Source of the DNA: Planctomycetota bacterium | GTDB lineage: Bacteria > Planctomycetota > Phycisphaerae > Phycisphaerales > Zrk34 | Direction: 5' to 3' | NCBI GenBank assembly: GCA_016125255.1 | Contig: WGMD01000002.1 | Span: 806,001-870,000, forward strand | DNA length: 64,000 bases | Part shown: positions 8,358 to 17,455 of the stretch, in pieces | Layout: each line of letters begins with the position of its first letter | How positions within the stretch are numbered: the stretch's first letter is position 1 | The notes under the pieces: generated by a model | The model's input: the letters and a program-made list of their open reading frames with translations, nothing else | What the model was told of the DNA's origin: nothing | Database searches by the model: none | Translations under genes and position numbers: made by a program

Positions 8358-9962
8358 TCACTCGGAGGCGATGTGCGCGCCTTTGGCGGCAACGCTCTTG
8401 CGCATCAGTAGCACGAAAAACGCCAGTCCGACCGCCAGCGCCCCCGAAACCCAGAACACATCGAAGTACGACAGCGCCATCGCCTGCTGCATCCGTATCT
8501 CGGCAAGACGCTGGAGCGTGAGCTGCGTCACCATCACGGGGTCGCCCAATTGCTGCATGTAGAAGTCGTGGCCGCGCTGGGCGAACTCCTGAAATGTCGG
8601 GTTCAATGGGTCGAGCCATTCGTTGACGCGCAGGACATGAAACTGCTCGCGCCGCTCCAGCAGCGTTTTGGCCACGCTCGTTCCGACACTCCCGCCTTCA
8701 TTGCGCAACAGCGCCAGCAGTCCCACCGCCGCACCGCGCGCTTCGGCCGGCAGGTACATGAACGCCGCCACATTCAGCGGCGCGAAAATCATCGACAATC
8801 CCGCGATGAGCACCACGCGGGGCCAGACCACCTGCCACGGGCTCACCTCCAGATTGAGCTGCGACATCCACCAGTTGCCGATCCCCAACACAACCAGCCC
8901 CGCCGCCATCAACCACCGCGCATCGACCCCGCGCGTCAGCAGCGCCCCGACGATCATCAGCACGATCACCGCCCCGACGCCCGCAGGCGAAAGCACCAGT
9001 CCCGACGTCGTCGCGTCGTAGCCGAAGAGCGTCTGCAAAAGCGCGGGCAGTTGCGTCGTGTTGGCGTAGAGGACGCCGAAGGCGCAGAAGATGATGATGC
9101 AGCACGCGCGGAAGTTGCGGTCCAGGAGCGTGCGGAGATTGATGAGCGGATTCTTGATGCGCAGTTCGCGGTAGATCAGGGCGACGAGTCCGCCGACGAA
9201 GAAAAATGCGGTGATGTGCGTGCGGCGGAACGGGTCGCCGAGCCAGTCCCATTCCTGACCCTTGGAAAGCAGAATCTCCCATGCGATCATCGTGATCGCC
9301 AGCAGGGTCAGGCCCGGCGTGTCAAAGGCGTGACTGCGTTTGAGCTTGTCGCGCTCCGCCTTGAGGTAGTCGGGGTCGCGCACGACGGCGGCGCAGAACA
9401 TCAGCGCCGCGATGCCGACGGGGACATTGAGGTAGAAGATCCATTCCCAGCCGTAGTTGTCGGTGATGTATCCGCCGAGCGTCGGGCCCACGACCGGCGC
9501 GAGCAGCGCGGCGATGCCGAAGAGCGTCATCGCCTGTCCCTGCTTTTCCTGCGGGAACGCGTCGAGCAGAATCGCCTGACTCGACGGCTGAAGTCCGCCG
9601 CCGGCGAGCCCCTGCAGCACGCGCGCCGCGATGAGCATGCCCAGACTTGTCGACATCCCGCACAGGGCGGACGCGAGCGTGAACACGGCGATCGAAAGCA
9701 GAAAATAATGACGACGCCCGAAGCGCATCGCCAGCCAGCCGCTGATGGGCAGCACGATGGCGTTGGCGGCCAGATAGCTGGTGATGATCCATTCGCTGTC
9801 CGACGACGGCGCGGAAAGCCCCCCGGCGATGTAGCGCAGCGCGACGTTGGCGATCGTCGTGTCCAGCACCTCCATGAACGTCGGAATCACCACCGCCGCC
9901 GCGACGATCCACGGATTCACCGCCCGGTGAGGCAGCGACAATGGCGCGACCAGCGTGCTCAC
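8358..9962 (-). CDS. DHA2-family (EmrB/QacA-type) multidrug efflux MFS transporter
   Basis: A 534-aa inner-membrane protein with about 14 hydrophobic segments. Motif C-like and family signatures are clear: FMEVLDTTIANVALRYIAGG (DHA2 motif D1), WIITSYLAANAIVLPISGWL, RFGRRHYFLLSIAVFTLASA, RVLQGLAGGGLQPSSQAILL and PVVGPTLGGYITDNYGWEWI. It uses the proton gradient to export drugs or metabolites and works with the adaptor encoded just upstream (9959-11410), whose stop overlaps this ATG by 4 bases. No outer-membrane TolC-type gene is adjacent. It converges with the pseudopilin gene, with only 9 bases between stops. Confidence 0.92.
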   Translation of the reverse strand: MSTLVAPLSLPHRAVNPWIVAAAVVIPTFMEVLDTTIANVALRYIAGGLSAPSSDSEWIITSYLAANAIVLPISGWLAMRFGRRHYFLLSIAVFTLASALCGMSTSLGMLIAARVLQGLAGGGLQPSSQAILLDAFPQEKQGQAMTLFGIAALLAPVVGPTLGGYITDNYGWEWIFYLNVPVGIAALMFCAAVVRDPDYLKAERDKLKRSHAFDTPGLTLLAITMIAWEILLSKGQEWDWLGDPFRRTHITAFFFVGGLVALIYRELRIKNPLINLRTLLDRNFRACCIIIFCAFGVLYANTTQLPALLQTLFGYDATTSGLVLSPAGVGAVIVLMIVGALLTRGVDARWLMAAGLVVLGIGNWWMSQLNLEVSPWQVVWPRVVLIAGLSMIFAPLNVAAFMYLPAEARGAAVGLLALLRNEGGSVGTSVAKTLLERREQFHVLRVNEWLDPLNPTFQEFAQRGHDFYMQQLGDPVMVTQLTLQRLAEIRMQQAMALSYFDVFWVSGALAVGLAFFVLLMRKSVAAKGAHIASE

Positions 9963-11410
9963 GGCTTCGTCTCCGCTCCGCCCGCATCCGTTAGCGGCTG
10001 AAGCACCTTGCCCGCGTTCGGACCGGTCGGCTTCTCATTAACATGAACCACCGGCGTCACCGAAAGCCCGATGAACAGCGGCGACTTGTCCGCGTCGTAA
10101 TCGAGCAGTTCGATCCGCACCGGCAAACGCTGCACGACCTTCACGAAATTCCCCGTCGCGTTCTGCGGCGGAAGGAGCGCGAGCGTCGAACCGGTGCCCA
10201 TCGTGAATCCCGATATCCGACCCTTGAACGTCTGCCGCTTGCCGTACGCATCCACATCGAGGTCGACCGGCTGCCCGATGCGCAGATCGGCAAGCTGCGT
10301 TTCCTTGAAGTTGGCGTCGACCCATATTTCCGTCAGTGATCGCACCGCCATCAGACTCTGTCCCACGACGACGTTGTTGCCGGGGTTGACGCTCCGCCGG
10401 GTCACTACGCCGTCGATCTCGGCGACGACGTCGCAGTACCTGCGGCTGAGCTTGGCGTCATCGAGCCGGCGCTGGGCTTCTTCGATCTTCGTCTGTGCCT
10501 GCACGACGGAGGGAACCTTGTCGATGAGGCCGGTGATGATGCGATTGACGTCGCGGTCGGGGTCCCGCTTGTAAAAGTCCTCGAGCATCTCCTTGGGCGA
10601 CTTGTTGAGCGAATCAAAGATGCCGATCTGATTGGCCGCCTCAGCCAACCGGAATTGTGCGGTTTTCACTGATGAAAACGTCTGATCCAGATCATCGGGC
10701 ACCTGCGAAAGCTCCGCCCCGTCCGGGGGAATCGGCGGCAGCCCGAGCGTGACGCGCACCTGATACACGCCCTGTAGCGCCTCCTGATACTTCGCTTCGG
10801 CCACCAGATACGCCTCGCGTCGATCATCCACCTCGCGCGGCGCCGCAGCGTTGCGCTGCGACAGAGCGACGACGCGGTCGTATTCGATCTTGGCGTTGTC
10901 GAGCGTGGCCTTCTGCGAATTGAGCGAGGCGATCTTCGAGTGCAGCAGGGCGACCTGATTGTCGACGTCTTCGATGGCGTGCTGGAGGGCGAAGCGGAGA
11001 CTGCGCGCCTGGGCCGCCATGCTCCACGCCGTCGCCTTCGCGTTCGTCAGGTCCGCCTCCGCCGCCGCCACCGCCGCTACGGCGATGTGCACCTGCACAT
11101 CGAACGGCTCCGGGTCAAGCTGCACGAGGACATCGCCCTTGCGCACCCGGTTGTTGTCGTCGACGAGCACCCGGCTGACCTGCCCCGCCACGCGCGGCGC
11201 GACCAGCGTGACGTGCCCATTGACATAGGCGTCGTCCGTCGATTCCGTGCCGAGCGAACGGAAGTACAAGACCGCCGCCAGCGCGATGAGCACCAGCGCG
11301 ATGCCAATCAGCATCGGGGCTTTGGATCGCTTGTGCGGCAAAGCCGGCGCGGGCGTCTGAGGTTTCGGAGAAGTTTCGGCCGCTTCGGATGAAGTGGGTA
11401 TGTCCGTCAT
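9959..11410 (-). CDS. HlyD/EmrA-type membrane fusion adaptor
   Basis: A 483-aa periplasmic adaptor anchored by one N-terminal helix (LIGIALVLIALAAVLYFRSL, about residues 38-58). A biotinyl-lipoyl half follows (DAYVNGHVTLVAPRVAGQVS), then a long alpha-helical hairpin of roughly 200 residues, then the second lipoyl half and beta-barrel (EIDGVVTRRSVNPGNNVVVG, EIWVDANFKETQLADLRIGQ). It joins the EmrB-type pump to an outer-membrane channel. The hairpin carries an extra segment (VNRIITGLIDKVPSVV region), which makes it longer than E. coli EmrA (about 390 residues). ATG at 11410 is chosen over 11497 because CCGGAG precedes it and the protein then starts MTDIPTSSEA. Confidence 0.9.
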   Translation of the reverse strand: MTDIPTSSEAAETSPKPQTPAPALPHKRSKAPMLIGIALVLIALAAVLYFRSLGTESTDDAYVNGHVTLVAPRVAGQVSRVLVDDNNRVRKGDVLVQLDPEPFDVQVHIAVAAVAAAEADLTNAKATAWSMAAQARSLRFALQHAIEDVDNQVALLHSKIASLNSQKATLDNAKIEYDRVVALSQRNAAAPREVDDRREAYLVAEAKYQEALQGVYQVRVTLGLPPIPPDGAELSQVPDDLDQTFSSVKTAQFRLAEAANQIGIFDSLNKSPKEMLEDFYKRDPDRDVNRIITGLIDKVPSVVQAQTKIEEAQRRLDDAKLSRRYCDVVAEIDGVVTRRSVNPGNNVVVGQSLMAVRSLTEIWVDANFKETQLADLRIGQPVDLDVDAYGKRQTFKGRISGFTMGTGSTLALLPPQNATGNFVKVVQRLPVRIELLDYDADKSPLFIGLSVTPVVHVNEKPTGPNAGKVLQPLTDAGGAETKP

Positions 11411-11561
11411 GATCGCAACGCTCCGGATGAAAAACAATCGGTGCCGCAGTTGCCTCACGAACGCACGCCATTCTAATGCGTGCGCCCGCCCCCACAATGG
11501 GTCATGTTGCTATTCGATGCACGCGGTGGGTGACAGATACGCAGAATCGGAGAATGTGAAC

Positions 11562-11591
11562 AAAAAGAAACCCACGGCGTCACACCGTGGG
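11562..11591 (-). terminator. Rho-independent terminator after aldehyde dehydrogenase gene
   Basis: The minus strand shows a 7-bp stem CCCACGG/CCGTGGG (arms 11585-11591 and 11571-11577) followed by TTTCTTTTTG. It separates the aldehyde dehydrogenase gene from the efflux pair downstream. Confidence 0.75.
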
Positions 11592-11620
11592 CTTCATCAT
11601 AGGTCGCGATCGTCCGGGGC

Positions 11621-13099
11621 TCAGCGCTGGCCGAGGTTGACCCAGACGGTTTTGGTTTCGAGGTAGTTGTTGAGCGCGTCCTTGCCGCATTCGCGGCCGT
11701 GGCCGGAGAACTTGTAGCCGCCGAAGGGGGCGGCGGCGTCGAAGGTGTTGTAGCAATTGACCCAGACGGTGCCGGCGCGGACGGAGTCGGCGATGGCGAA
11801 GGCCTTGGTGATGTCCTTGGTCCAGACGGCGGAGGCGAGGCCGTAGACCGTATCGTTGGCCATCTTCTGCACCTCGGCGAGGTTCTTGAACGGGATGACG
11901 CTCACGACCGGGCCGAAGATTTCCTCCTGCGCGATGCGCATGTCATTGCGGACGCCCTTGAAGATGGTCGGCTTGATGAACCAGCCCTTGTCGCCATGCC
12001 GTTCGCCGCCGGTGACGCACTGGGCTTCCTTCTTGCCCAGGTCGATGTAGTTGAGCACCTTGTCGAACTGCTCCTTGGAGACCTGCGCGCCCTGCTCGGT
12101 GGCGGGGTCGAAGGGATTGCCGACCTTGCGCTTGCCCGCGGCGGCGGCGAACTTGGAGACGAACTCATCGTGTGCGCCTTCTTCGACGAACAGGCGGCTG
12201 CCGGCACAGCAGACTTCGCCCTGATTGAAGAAGATGCCCGCCATCGCTCCGCCGACCGCCGCGTCGATGTCCGCATCGGCGAAGACGACATTCGGGCTCT
12301 TGCCGCCGAGTTCAAACGTAAGCCGCTTGAGCGTCTTGGCGGCGCTGGCCATGATGATCTGTGCGGTTTCGTAGTGGCCGGTGAAGGCGATTTTGTCGAT
12401 GCCGGGGTGTTTGCAGATGGCGTCGCCGGCGGTTTCGCCCATGCCGTTGACGACATTGACCACGCCCTCCGGATACCCCGCTTCCATCGCCAATTCAGCG
12501 ATCCGCAATGCCGTCAGCGGCGTCTGCTCGGCGGGTTTGAGCACGGTCGTGCAGCCCGTCGCCAAGACCGGCGCCCATTTCCAGCAGAGCATCAGCATCG
12601 GAAAATTCCACGGAATGATCTGCCCCGCCACGCCGACCGGCTCCTTCTTCGTGTAGCAGAAGAAGTTGCCCATCGCATCATCGACCGGCACCACGTCGCC
12701 GTAAATCTTGTCCGCCCAGCCGGCGAAATAGCGGAACGTCGAGACCATCAGCGGGATGTCCGCGCCTTTGACTTCGCTGATGGGCTTGCCGTTGTTGAGC
12801 ACCTCCAGCGCTGCCAGTTCATCCGCGTTTTCCTCGAGCAAATCGGCGAATTTGTACAGCAGTTTGCCCCGGTCGCGCCCCGTCATCTTCGACCAAGGCC
12901 CCGACTCGAACGCCTTGCGGGCCGCCTTGACCGCACGGTCGATGTCCTCCTTGTCCCCCGCCGCCACCTTGGCGATGACCTCGCCCGACGACGGGCTGTA
13001 CGTGTCGAACGTCTTGCCGCCCGCGGCGTCGACCCATTGACCATTGATCAGATTCTTCGTGAGCCGCACCTTCGGCGGCGCCATCGTGGCTGTGGACAT
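11621..13099 (-). CDS. NAD(P)-dependent aldehyde dehydrogenase (ALDH1/betaine-aldehyde type)
   Basis: A 492-aa cytosolic enzyme oxidising an aldehyde to the acid. Visible are [20 protein letters not shown] (active-site Asn), the LKPAEQTP cofactor segment, FELGGKSPN (general-base Glu), [18 protein letters not shown] (catalytic Cys) and [13 protein letters not shown]. The coenzyme loop reads FTGHYETAQ instead of the usual FTGSTEVG, a noticeable change near the NAD(P) phosphates. Length matches the family. A perfect AGGAGG lies 7 bases before the ATG at 13099. It is transcribed alone, ending at the terminator at 11562-11591. The substrate cannot be fixed from sequence; glycine-betaine aldehyde and general aldehydes are both possible. 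Confidence 0.92.
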   Translation of the reverse strand: MSTATMAPPKVRLTKNLINGQWVDAAGGKTFDTYSPSSGEVIAKVAAGDKEDIDRAVKAARKAFESGPWSKMTGRDRGKLLYKFADLLEENADELAALEVLNNGKPISEVKGADIPLMVSTFRYFAGWADKIYGDVVPVDDAMGNFFCYTKKEPVGVAGQIIPWNFPMLMLCWKWAPVLATGCTTVLKPAEQTPLTALRIAELAMEAGYPEGVVNVVNGMGETAGDAICKHPGIDKIAFTGHYETAQIIMASAAKTLKRLTFELGGKSPNVVFADADIDAAVGGAMAGIFFNQGEVCCAGSRLFVEEGAHDEFVSKFAAAAGKRKVGNPFDPATEQGAQVSKEQFDKVLNYIDLGKKEAQCVTGGERHGDKGWFIKPTIFKGVRNDMRIAQEEIFGPVVSVIPFKNLAEVQKMANDTVYGLASAVWTKDITKAFAIADSVRAGTVWVNCYNTFDAAAPFGGYKFSGHGRECGKDALNNYLETKTVWVNLGQR

Positions 13100-13155
13100 G
13101 ACAAAACCTCCTGAGCACGACAAGGGTGTGAGAAATGACCTGAACCTCTGTCAAC

Positions 13156-13183
13156 AGCGTATCCGCCCCCCGCGCCCGGTCAA
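13156..13183 (-). promoter_or_regulatory. possible promoter of the aldehyde dehydrogenase gene
   Basis: Minus-strand TTGACC (13178-13183) and TACGCT (13156-13161) are separated by 16 bases. They lie about 55 bases before the start codon. Only sequence resemblance supports it. Confidence 0.35.
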
Positions 13184-13497
13184 GCGGGGCCCCGTCCCCA
13201 CCCCGCACCGGCGCGGCAAGCACGCATATTTCCACCACTTCCGTGCGACCGCATTTCCCGCTGAAAATCGCAGCTTTTCGCGCACATCCTGGACCGTCTC
13301 CCCCGCATGGCGCGCCCGGTGCGCATCGGCGCGGTGGGCGTCGCCAACCCCGTGCGCGCTTTTGCGGGACTTACATCAACACCGCGACGCGCCCGTGCGA
13401 TTTTTGCATCGCCGGTGCGCATCATGCGATCCATTCAGTGCGGCGGGTGGGTGAAATGCCCCAATGACCGCGTCCGCGGCGGTCGTGCGCCCGTTGC
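13184..13497. other. intergenic region, no gene seen
   Basis: A G+C-rich stretch between the aldehyde dehydrogenase promoter and the end of the pseudopilin gene. Short frames here lack family motifs and ribosome-binding sites. It probably holds only upstream regulatory sequence. Confidence 0.5.
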
Positions 13498-14250
13498 TCA
13501 CCACATCGGGTCGAACGCATAGTCCTTCGTCTGATAGTTCCACACAAGTTGGGCGTGGCCGTCGATGAACACGGCGTTGGAGCAGCCGGCGGTCACGTCG
13601 CCGTTGGGGGGCAGGTGATACGTGGCGAACAGATCGGGCGGATACCAACCGGGCGCGACGAGCGCGCGCCACCCGAGCATGCCGTTGTTGATGCCGAACG
13701 CGGCGTACTGTCCGCTCTGCGCCCAACCGTTCTCCTCACCGAAGTACAGCGTCTGCGCCGGCCGCTTGATCGCGCCGAGTCGCGCGAACGCCACGACCGG
13801 CGTCGTGCCCGCCTGATTGAGCCAGCCGGTCCAGCCCAGGTAGGCGTTCATCGTGCATGAAAACGCCGGGGTGACCTGCGCGGCGGACGTCTCGCCGCAC
13901 CAGTACGGCGCGCCGATCGCATACGTGTCCTTGAAGGATTGGCACAGATAAACATCCGGATTCGGAGCGTACGCCCAGAGCAATCCGCCCGTCACCGCCG
14001 ACGCCTTGTGCCACGCATGATACGCGGAGCCCGCATCGGGGACCCAGAGCTTGGCGTCCGGGAATTGCGTGAAGTTGTCGGCGATGTACGAAAGACCCGC
14101 CACGCCCAACTGGTGCATGTTCGACCGGCATACCACGAGTTTGGCGCTTTGCTTTGCCTGGTTGAGCGACGGAAGCAGGATCGCGATCAACAGCGTGATG
14201 ATCGCGACGACGACGAGCAGTTCGATCAAGGTGAATCCATGTCGTCGCAT
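13498..14250 (-). CDS. pseudopilin-like secreted protein (H-X9-DG type), cassette B second copy
   Basis: A 250-aa protein starting [20 protein letters not shown], a class III prepilin leader cut before the F by a prepilin peptidase, with the first helix continuing to LLPSLNQAKQSAKLVVCRSN. The C-terminal part contains the family motif SNAVFIDGHAQLVWNYQ. Planctomycetes carry many such proteins, thought to be minor pseudopilins of a type II secretion system or surface proteins. ATG at 14250 has AAGGAG 10 bases upstream. The 45-residue upstream extension is repeat-derived and rejected. A hairpin CGCCGCTC/GAGCGGCG (14271-14289) lies just before the ribosome-binding site. Confidence 0.85.
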   Translation of the reverse strand: MRRHGFTLIELLVVVAIITLLIAILLPSLNQAKQSAKLVVCRSNMHQLGVAGLSYIADNFTQFPDAKLWVPDAGSAYHAWHKASAVTGGLLWAYAPNPDVYLCQSFKDTYAIGAPYWCGETSAAQVTPAFSCTMNAYLGWTGWLNQAGTTPVVAFARLGAIKRPAQTLYFGEENGWAQSGQYAAFGINNGMLGWRALVAPGWYPPDLFATYHLPPNGDVTAGCSNAVFIDGHAQLVWNYQTKDYAFDPMW

Positions 14251-14344
14251 GGCGCACGCTCCTTGACAGCCGCCGCTCAACGAGCGGCGCGCGACACGGT
14301 GATTTGGACGAGCCGTGTCGTTGCTGTTCAAACACGTTCGATCG

Positions 14345-14380
14345 GACAAAGGAATGGTTCCAGACAAAGGAATGGTTCCA
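14345..14380. repeat. two perfect tandem copies of an 18-bp repeat
   Basis: GACAAAGGAATGGTTCCA is present at 14345-14362 and again at 14363-14380, followed by GACACCTTTCC. It lies between the two pseudopilin genes. The GGTGTCTGGAACCATTCC form resembles dispersed REP-like sequences seen in many bacteria. Confidence 0.8.
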
Positions 14381-14433
14381 GACACCTTTCCGGACCCCCG
14401 GTGGGTGTTGCGCAGCTTGGTCTCATGGAATCG

Positions 14434-15159
14434 CTACCACCATCCCCAAACGCGCGGTGTGGCGCGTGCGACCGAGTATCGCATCATTTCGGCCATCGCC
14501 CGCCAGACGACCCCGCCGTCGAGATACGCCACGTTGCCGCCCTCGACGCCGGCTTCATCAGGAAACGTCCCGGGATTCCAGGTCACCCGGCCGACCGGGC
14601 CGTGCGTTCCGCTGGAGATGCTCGGCGACCAGGTGTATTCCTCGATCATGTCGGCGGACATGAACTTGGACGCGCTGGCGTCGGTCATCGACGTGACCGA
14701 CTTCCACGGCTCGCCGCCCGGGTAGGTCGTCCCGTAGTGTCCGAACAGCAGGTGGTAGCCGATGCGGACCATCCCGCTGGTGGTCCATCGCCAATCGTTT
14801 TGCAGATTGGGGCAATACAGTTGCAGTTCGCCCGCCACCGCGTCGTCGCCGGCAACCGTCAGCGGGTTGATTCCCGCGACGATCACGTTGTAGCTCTTCG
14901 GGTTGATCCAGGTCGTATGATTGTGATCGCCGTTCGTTCCCCACAGATCACCGGGGTAGTTGGTCGAGGGGAACTTGCCGCCGTTGTCGACGGCATATCC
15001 CGCGACGCTCAGAAAGATCTGGTGCTGCCGGGACGCACAGACGGACCGCCTTGCCCCCTCGATCGCGCGCGACATGGCGGGCATCAGGATCGCCACGAGC
15101 AGCGCGATGATCGCCACGACGACCAGCAGTTCAATGATCGTAAAGGCGTGTTTTCGCAT
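14434..15159 (-). CDS. pseudopilin-like secreted protein (H-X9-DG type), cassette B first copy
   Basis: A 241-aa protein starting [20 protein letters not shown] with a prepilin-type leader. The first helix continues to LMPAMSRAIEGARRSVCASR, and the C-terminal family motif is GGNVAYLDGGVVWRAMAEM. It shares the layout of the genes at 13498 and 53519 but is only distantly similar in the body. ATG at 15159 has AGGAAA upstream; the longer in-frame reading to 15270 runs through hairpin repeats and is unlikely. It lies 247 bases after the beta-strand-repeat gene of the same cassette. Confidence 0.85.
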   Translation of the reverse strand: MRKHAFTIIELLVVVAIIALLVAILMPAMSRAIEGARRSVCASRQHQIFLSVAGYAVDNGGKFPSTNYPGDLWGTNGDHNHTTWINPKSYNVIVAGINPLTVAGDDAVAGELQLYCPNLQNDWRWTTSGMVRIGYHLLFGHYGTTYPGGEPWKSVTSMTDASASKFMSADMIEEYTWSPSISSGTHGPVGRVTWNPGTFPDEAGVEGGNVAYLDGGVVWRAMAEMMRYSVARATPRVWGWW

Positions 15160-15175
15160 GAGGCGTTTCCTGTCC

Positions 15176-15223
15176 GAGCCGGGCTGCCCCAGCCCGGAAT
15201 CCGGCGTGAGGGCACGCCGGCTC
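15176..15223. repeat. double-hairpin repeat upstream of a pseudopilin gene
   Basis: Two adjacent perfect hairpins lie in the leader: CCGGGCT/AGCCCGG (15179-15197) and CCGGCGTG/CACGCCGG (15201-15220). GAGCC and GGCTC close them from outside into a cruciform-like unit. Confidence 0.75.
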
Positions 15224-15406
15224 TGACAAACTGTTAAGGCGTGCGATGGACGGAAGTCGATCGCACGCATGTCCCCGACCGGCCGCCGGCTCGATACATG
15301 GAGCCAAAACCCGCCAGAGTTCCTGAAGCGGCGCGGGCGGCGACGAGAGAGTTCCGATCAATGCGACGCGACGGCTTTCACCGGCGCATCGCAAGCTGGC
15401 CGACCG

Positions 15407-17371
15407 TTATTGTCGATTGCGGCGTCGCGCCGTCAGCAGACCCAACAATCCCAGCCCCGCGGGCAGGGCGAGCGGCGTCGGGACCATCGCGGCGAACTGG
15501 CTGTTGTGATCGACCACGGCCCAGACGACGTTGTTCGCCGCGTCGGCGCCCCAGTCGCCGAGGTTGCTGAACGTGGCGTTCCAGGCGGTGTTGCCGCGGA
15601 AGCTGCCGGTGTTGGCGCCGTGATTGCCGGCGACGGCGTTCTTCCAGGTGCTCGTGCCCGTGTCGAGGTACGCGAGGAAAAGACTTCCCTGAGCCGCGTC
15701 CAGCGCATCGTTGATGAAGTCGGTGTAGCTCATCTGGAGCACGAACTTGGTGTTGTCGATGCCGGTGAGGTTCAGCACATCGCTGATGAGGTCCTTCTCC
15801 TTGGCGTTGCCCTGTCCGACGGTGCTGGCGAGGGTGCGCCACTCCATGCCCATCGTGAGGGTGGAGCCGGTGGTGTTGGAGCCGCTGAGGATCGTGGCGC
15901 TGGTCAGTTGCGAACTGGTGATGGCCGAGCCGAAGTTGACATAGGACGCGCCGCTGGCGCGGGCGCGGGTGAGCTTGGCGTCGGTGGTGGCGAAGCTGCC
16001 GTCGGCGTCGGCGGCGATCTTGATCTTGTCGAAGTTGTTGTTGGCGAGCGAACCGGTCACGGCCAGGACGCCCTGATTGACGGTGGTGATGCCGGTGTAG
16101 GTGTTGGTCAGGGAGAGGGTGGCGGTGCCGGAGCCGGTCTTGGTGAGCGAACCGCTGCCGGAGATCACCTTGTTGTTGAGGTCGGTCGCCTGGGTGAAGG
16201 CGTTGGAGCGGTTGATGGTGAGGTTGGCGTTGTTGGTGATGGAGCTGGTGCCGGTGAGAGCGCCGGTGGTGCCGCCGCTGCCGAGCTGGAGGGTGCCATC
16301 GGAGATGGTGGTGGTGCCGGTGTAGGTATTTGTGCCGGACAGGGTCTGCGTGCCGGCGCCGGTCTTGGCCAGATTGATAATGCCGGTGGGGTTGGCGATG
16401 GTTCCGCTGAATGCGCCGCTGGCTCCGCCGTTGCCGACGGTCAGCGTGCTGGCGCCGTTCAGGGTGGAGGACTTGGTCACACTGCCCGAGCCGTCGAGCG
16501 CGCCCATCGTTTTGCTCTCGGTGCGAATGTCGAACGCGCCGCTGGCGCCGACATTGACTGTGTACGTGCCTGTAGTGCTGGTGGAGGCTCCCTGGAGCGT
16601 GAGTGTTCCGGCGTTGATATTCATCGTGCCGGTGAAGCTGTTCAACGCGCCGACGTTATTGATGATGATGTTGCCTGCGCCCTCTTTGTTGAGATTGCCG
16701 GCGCCGGCGAATGAACTGCCGGTGGACGTGATGATCCCCGCACTGTTGGGACCCGCGGTGTGGTTGCTGGTGAAAAGCTCAAGCGTTCCGCCGGCATTGA
16801 TCGTCGATGCCTTGGTATTCATATTCGTAAAGCCCGCACCTCCGCCGACCGAGGAAAAATCAAATCGCAGCGTGCCGCCGTTGTTCACGGTAAAGCTTGT
16901 CGAAGCCAGAGTCGCGGCGTTCGACTGCAAGACGAGTTTGCCGGCGTTGACCGTCGTCGTGCCGGTGTAAGAGTTGGAGTTGTTGGTCAAGGTGAGCGTG
17001 CCGGCGCCCGCCTTGGCGAGACCCGCAGTGCCGGCGATCGTGGAGGCAATGGTCGCGGAGAACGCGGGATCCACATTGATGCTTGGCCCCGCGCCGCCGA
17101 GCGTGAGGGTGCCGCCCGTCAGCGAATAGCCGTTGTCGGTGAACGACAGGCCGTTGGCGGTGACGGCGGCCACGGTAACGGCCTCGCCGGAGCCGGCGAA
17201 AAGCGCATCGTTGCCATTGGTCCATGCCGCCCCGGCATCCCAGTTGGTGTCCGTAAGGTTCCATGTGTTGGTGGGACCGGCGGTGTTCCAGGTCTGCGTC
17301 GCCGCGGGGACCTGCGTGGCGAAAGCCGCCGCGAGGACGGCGGCGAGCGTCAGGTTCAATGGATATTTCAT
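15407..17371 (-). CDS. large secreted beta-strand-repeat protein with PEP-CTERM-type tail, cassette B
   Basis: A 654-aa secreted protein. The signal peptide (LTLAAVLAAAFATQVPAAT) is followed by at least five autotransporter-type beta-strand (PATR) repeats: SNSYTGTTTVNAGKLVLQSN, NSFTGTMNINAGTLTLQGAS, TNTYTGTTTISDGTLQLGSG and TNTYTGITTVNQGVLAVTGS. About 190 residues without repeats follow, then the tail VPTPLALPAGLGLLGLL plus RRR. The repeats build a right-handed beta-helix. No autotransporter barrel is present; the end is an exosortase sorting signal instead. ATG at 17371 follows AAAGGAG. It lies 84 bases after the FecR gene and is the probable main product of cassette B. Confidence 0.85.
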   Translation of the reverse strand: MKYPLNLTLAAVLAAAFATQVPAATQTWNTAGPTNTWNLTDTNWDAGAAWTNGNDALFAGSGEAVTVAAVTANGLSFTDNGYSLTGGTLTLGGAGPSINVDPAFSATIASTIAGTAGLAKAGAGTLTLTNNSNSYTGTTTVNAGKLVLQSNAATLASTSFTVNNGGTLRFDFSSVGGGAGFTNMNTKASTINAGGTLELFTSNHTAGPNSAGIITSTGSSFAGAGNLNKEGAGNIIINNVGALNSFTGTMNINAGTLTLQGASTSTTGTYTVNVGASGAFDIRTESKTMGALDGSGSVTKSSTLNGASTLTVGNGGASGAFSGTIANPTGIINLAKTGAGTQTLSGTNTYTGTTTISDGTLQLGSGGTTGALTGTSSITNNANLTINRSNAFTQATDLNNKVISGSGSLTKTGSGTATLSLTNTYTGITTVNQGVLAVTGSLANNNFDKIKIAADADGSFATTDAKLTRARASGASYVNFGSAITSSQLTSATILSGSNTTGSTLTMGMEWRTLASTVGQGNAKEKDLISDVLNLTGIDNTKFVLQMSYTDFINDALDAAQGSLFLAYLDTGTSTWKNAVAGNHGANTGSFRGNTAWNATFSNLGDWGADAANNVVWAVVDHNSQFAAMVPTPLALPAGLGLLGLLTARRRNRQ

Positions 17372-17455
17372 AATCGTTGCTCCTTTCAAAACGTGTCTTT
17401 CCTTTTCCGTCGTGGACCTTCCACATGGGATCGGCCCGCGGAGTGATCTATAGGT

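Noticed and set aside
14250-14385. Longer N-terminus (MSGTIPLSGTIPLSD...) for the pseudopilin gene
   Set aside because: The extension translates the tandem 18-mer and a hairpin. The ATG at 14250 has a good ribosome-binding site and the prepilin leader directly after it.
15407-17371. Classical autotransporter
   Set aside because: The beta-strand repeats fit, but no C-terminal barrel is present and the end is a sorting signal with a helix and an RRR cluster.
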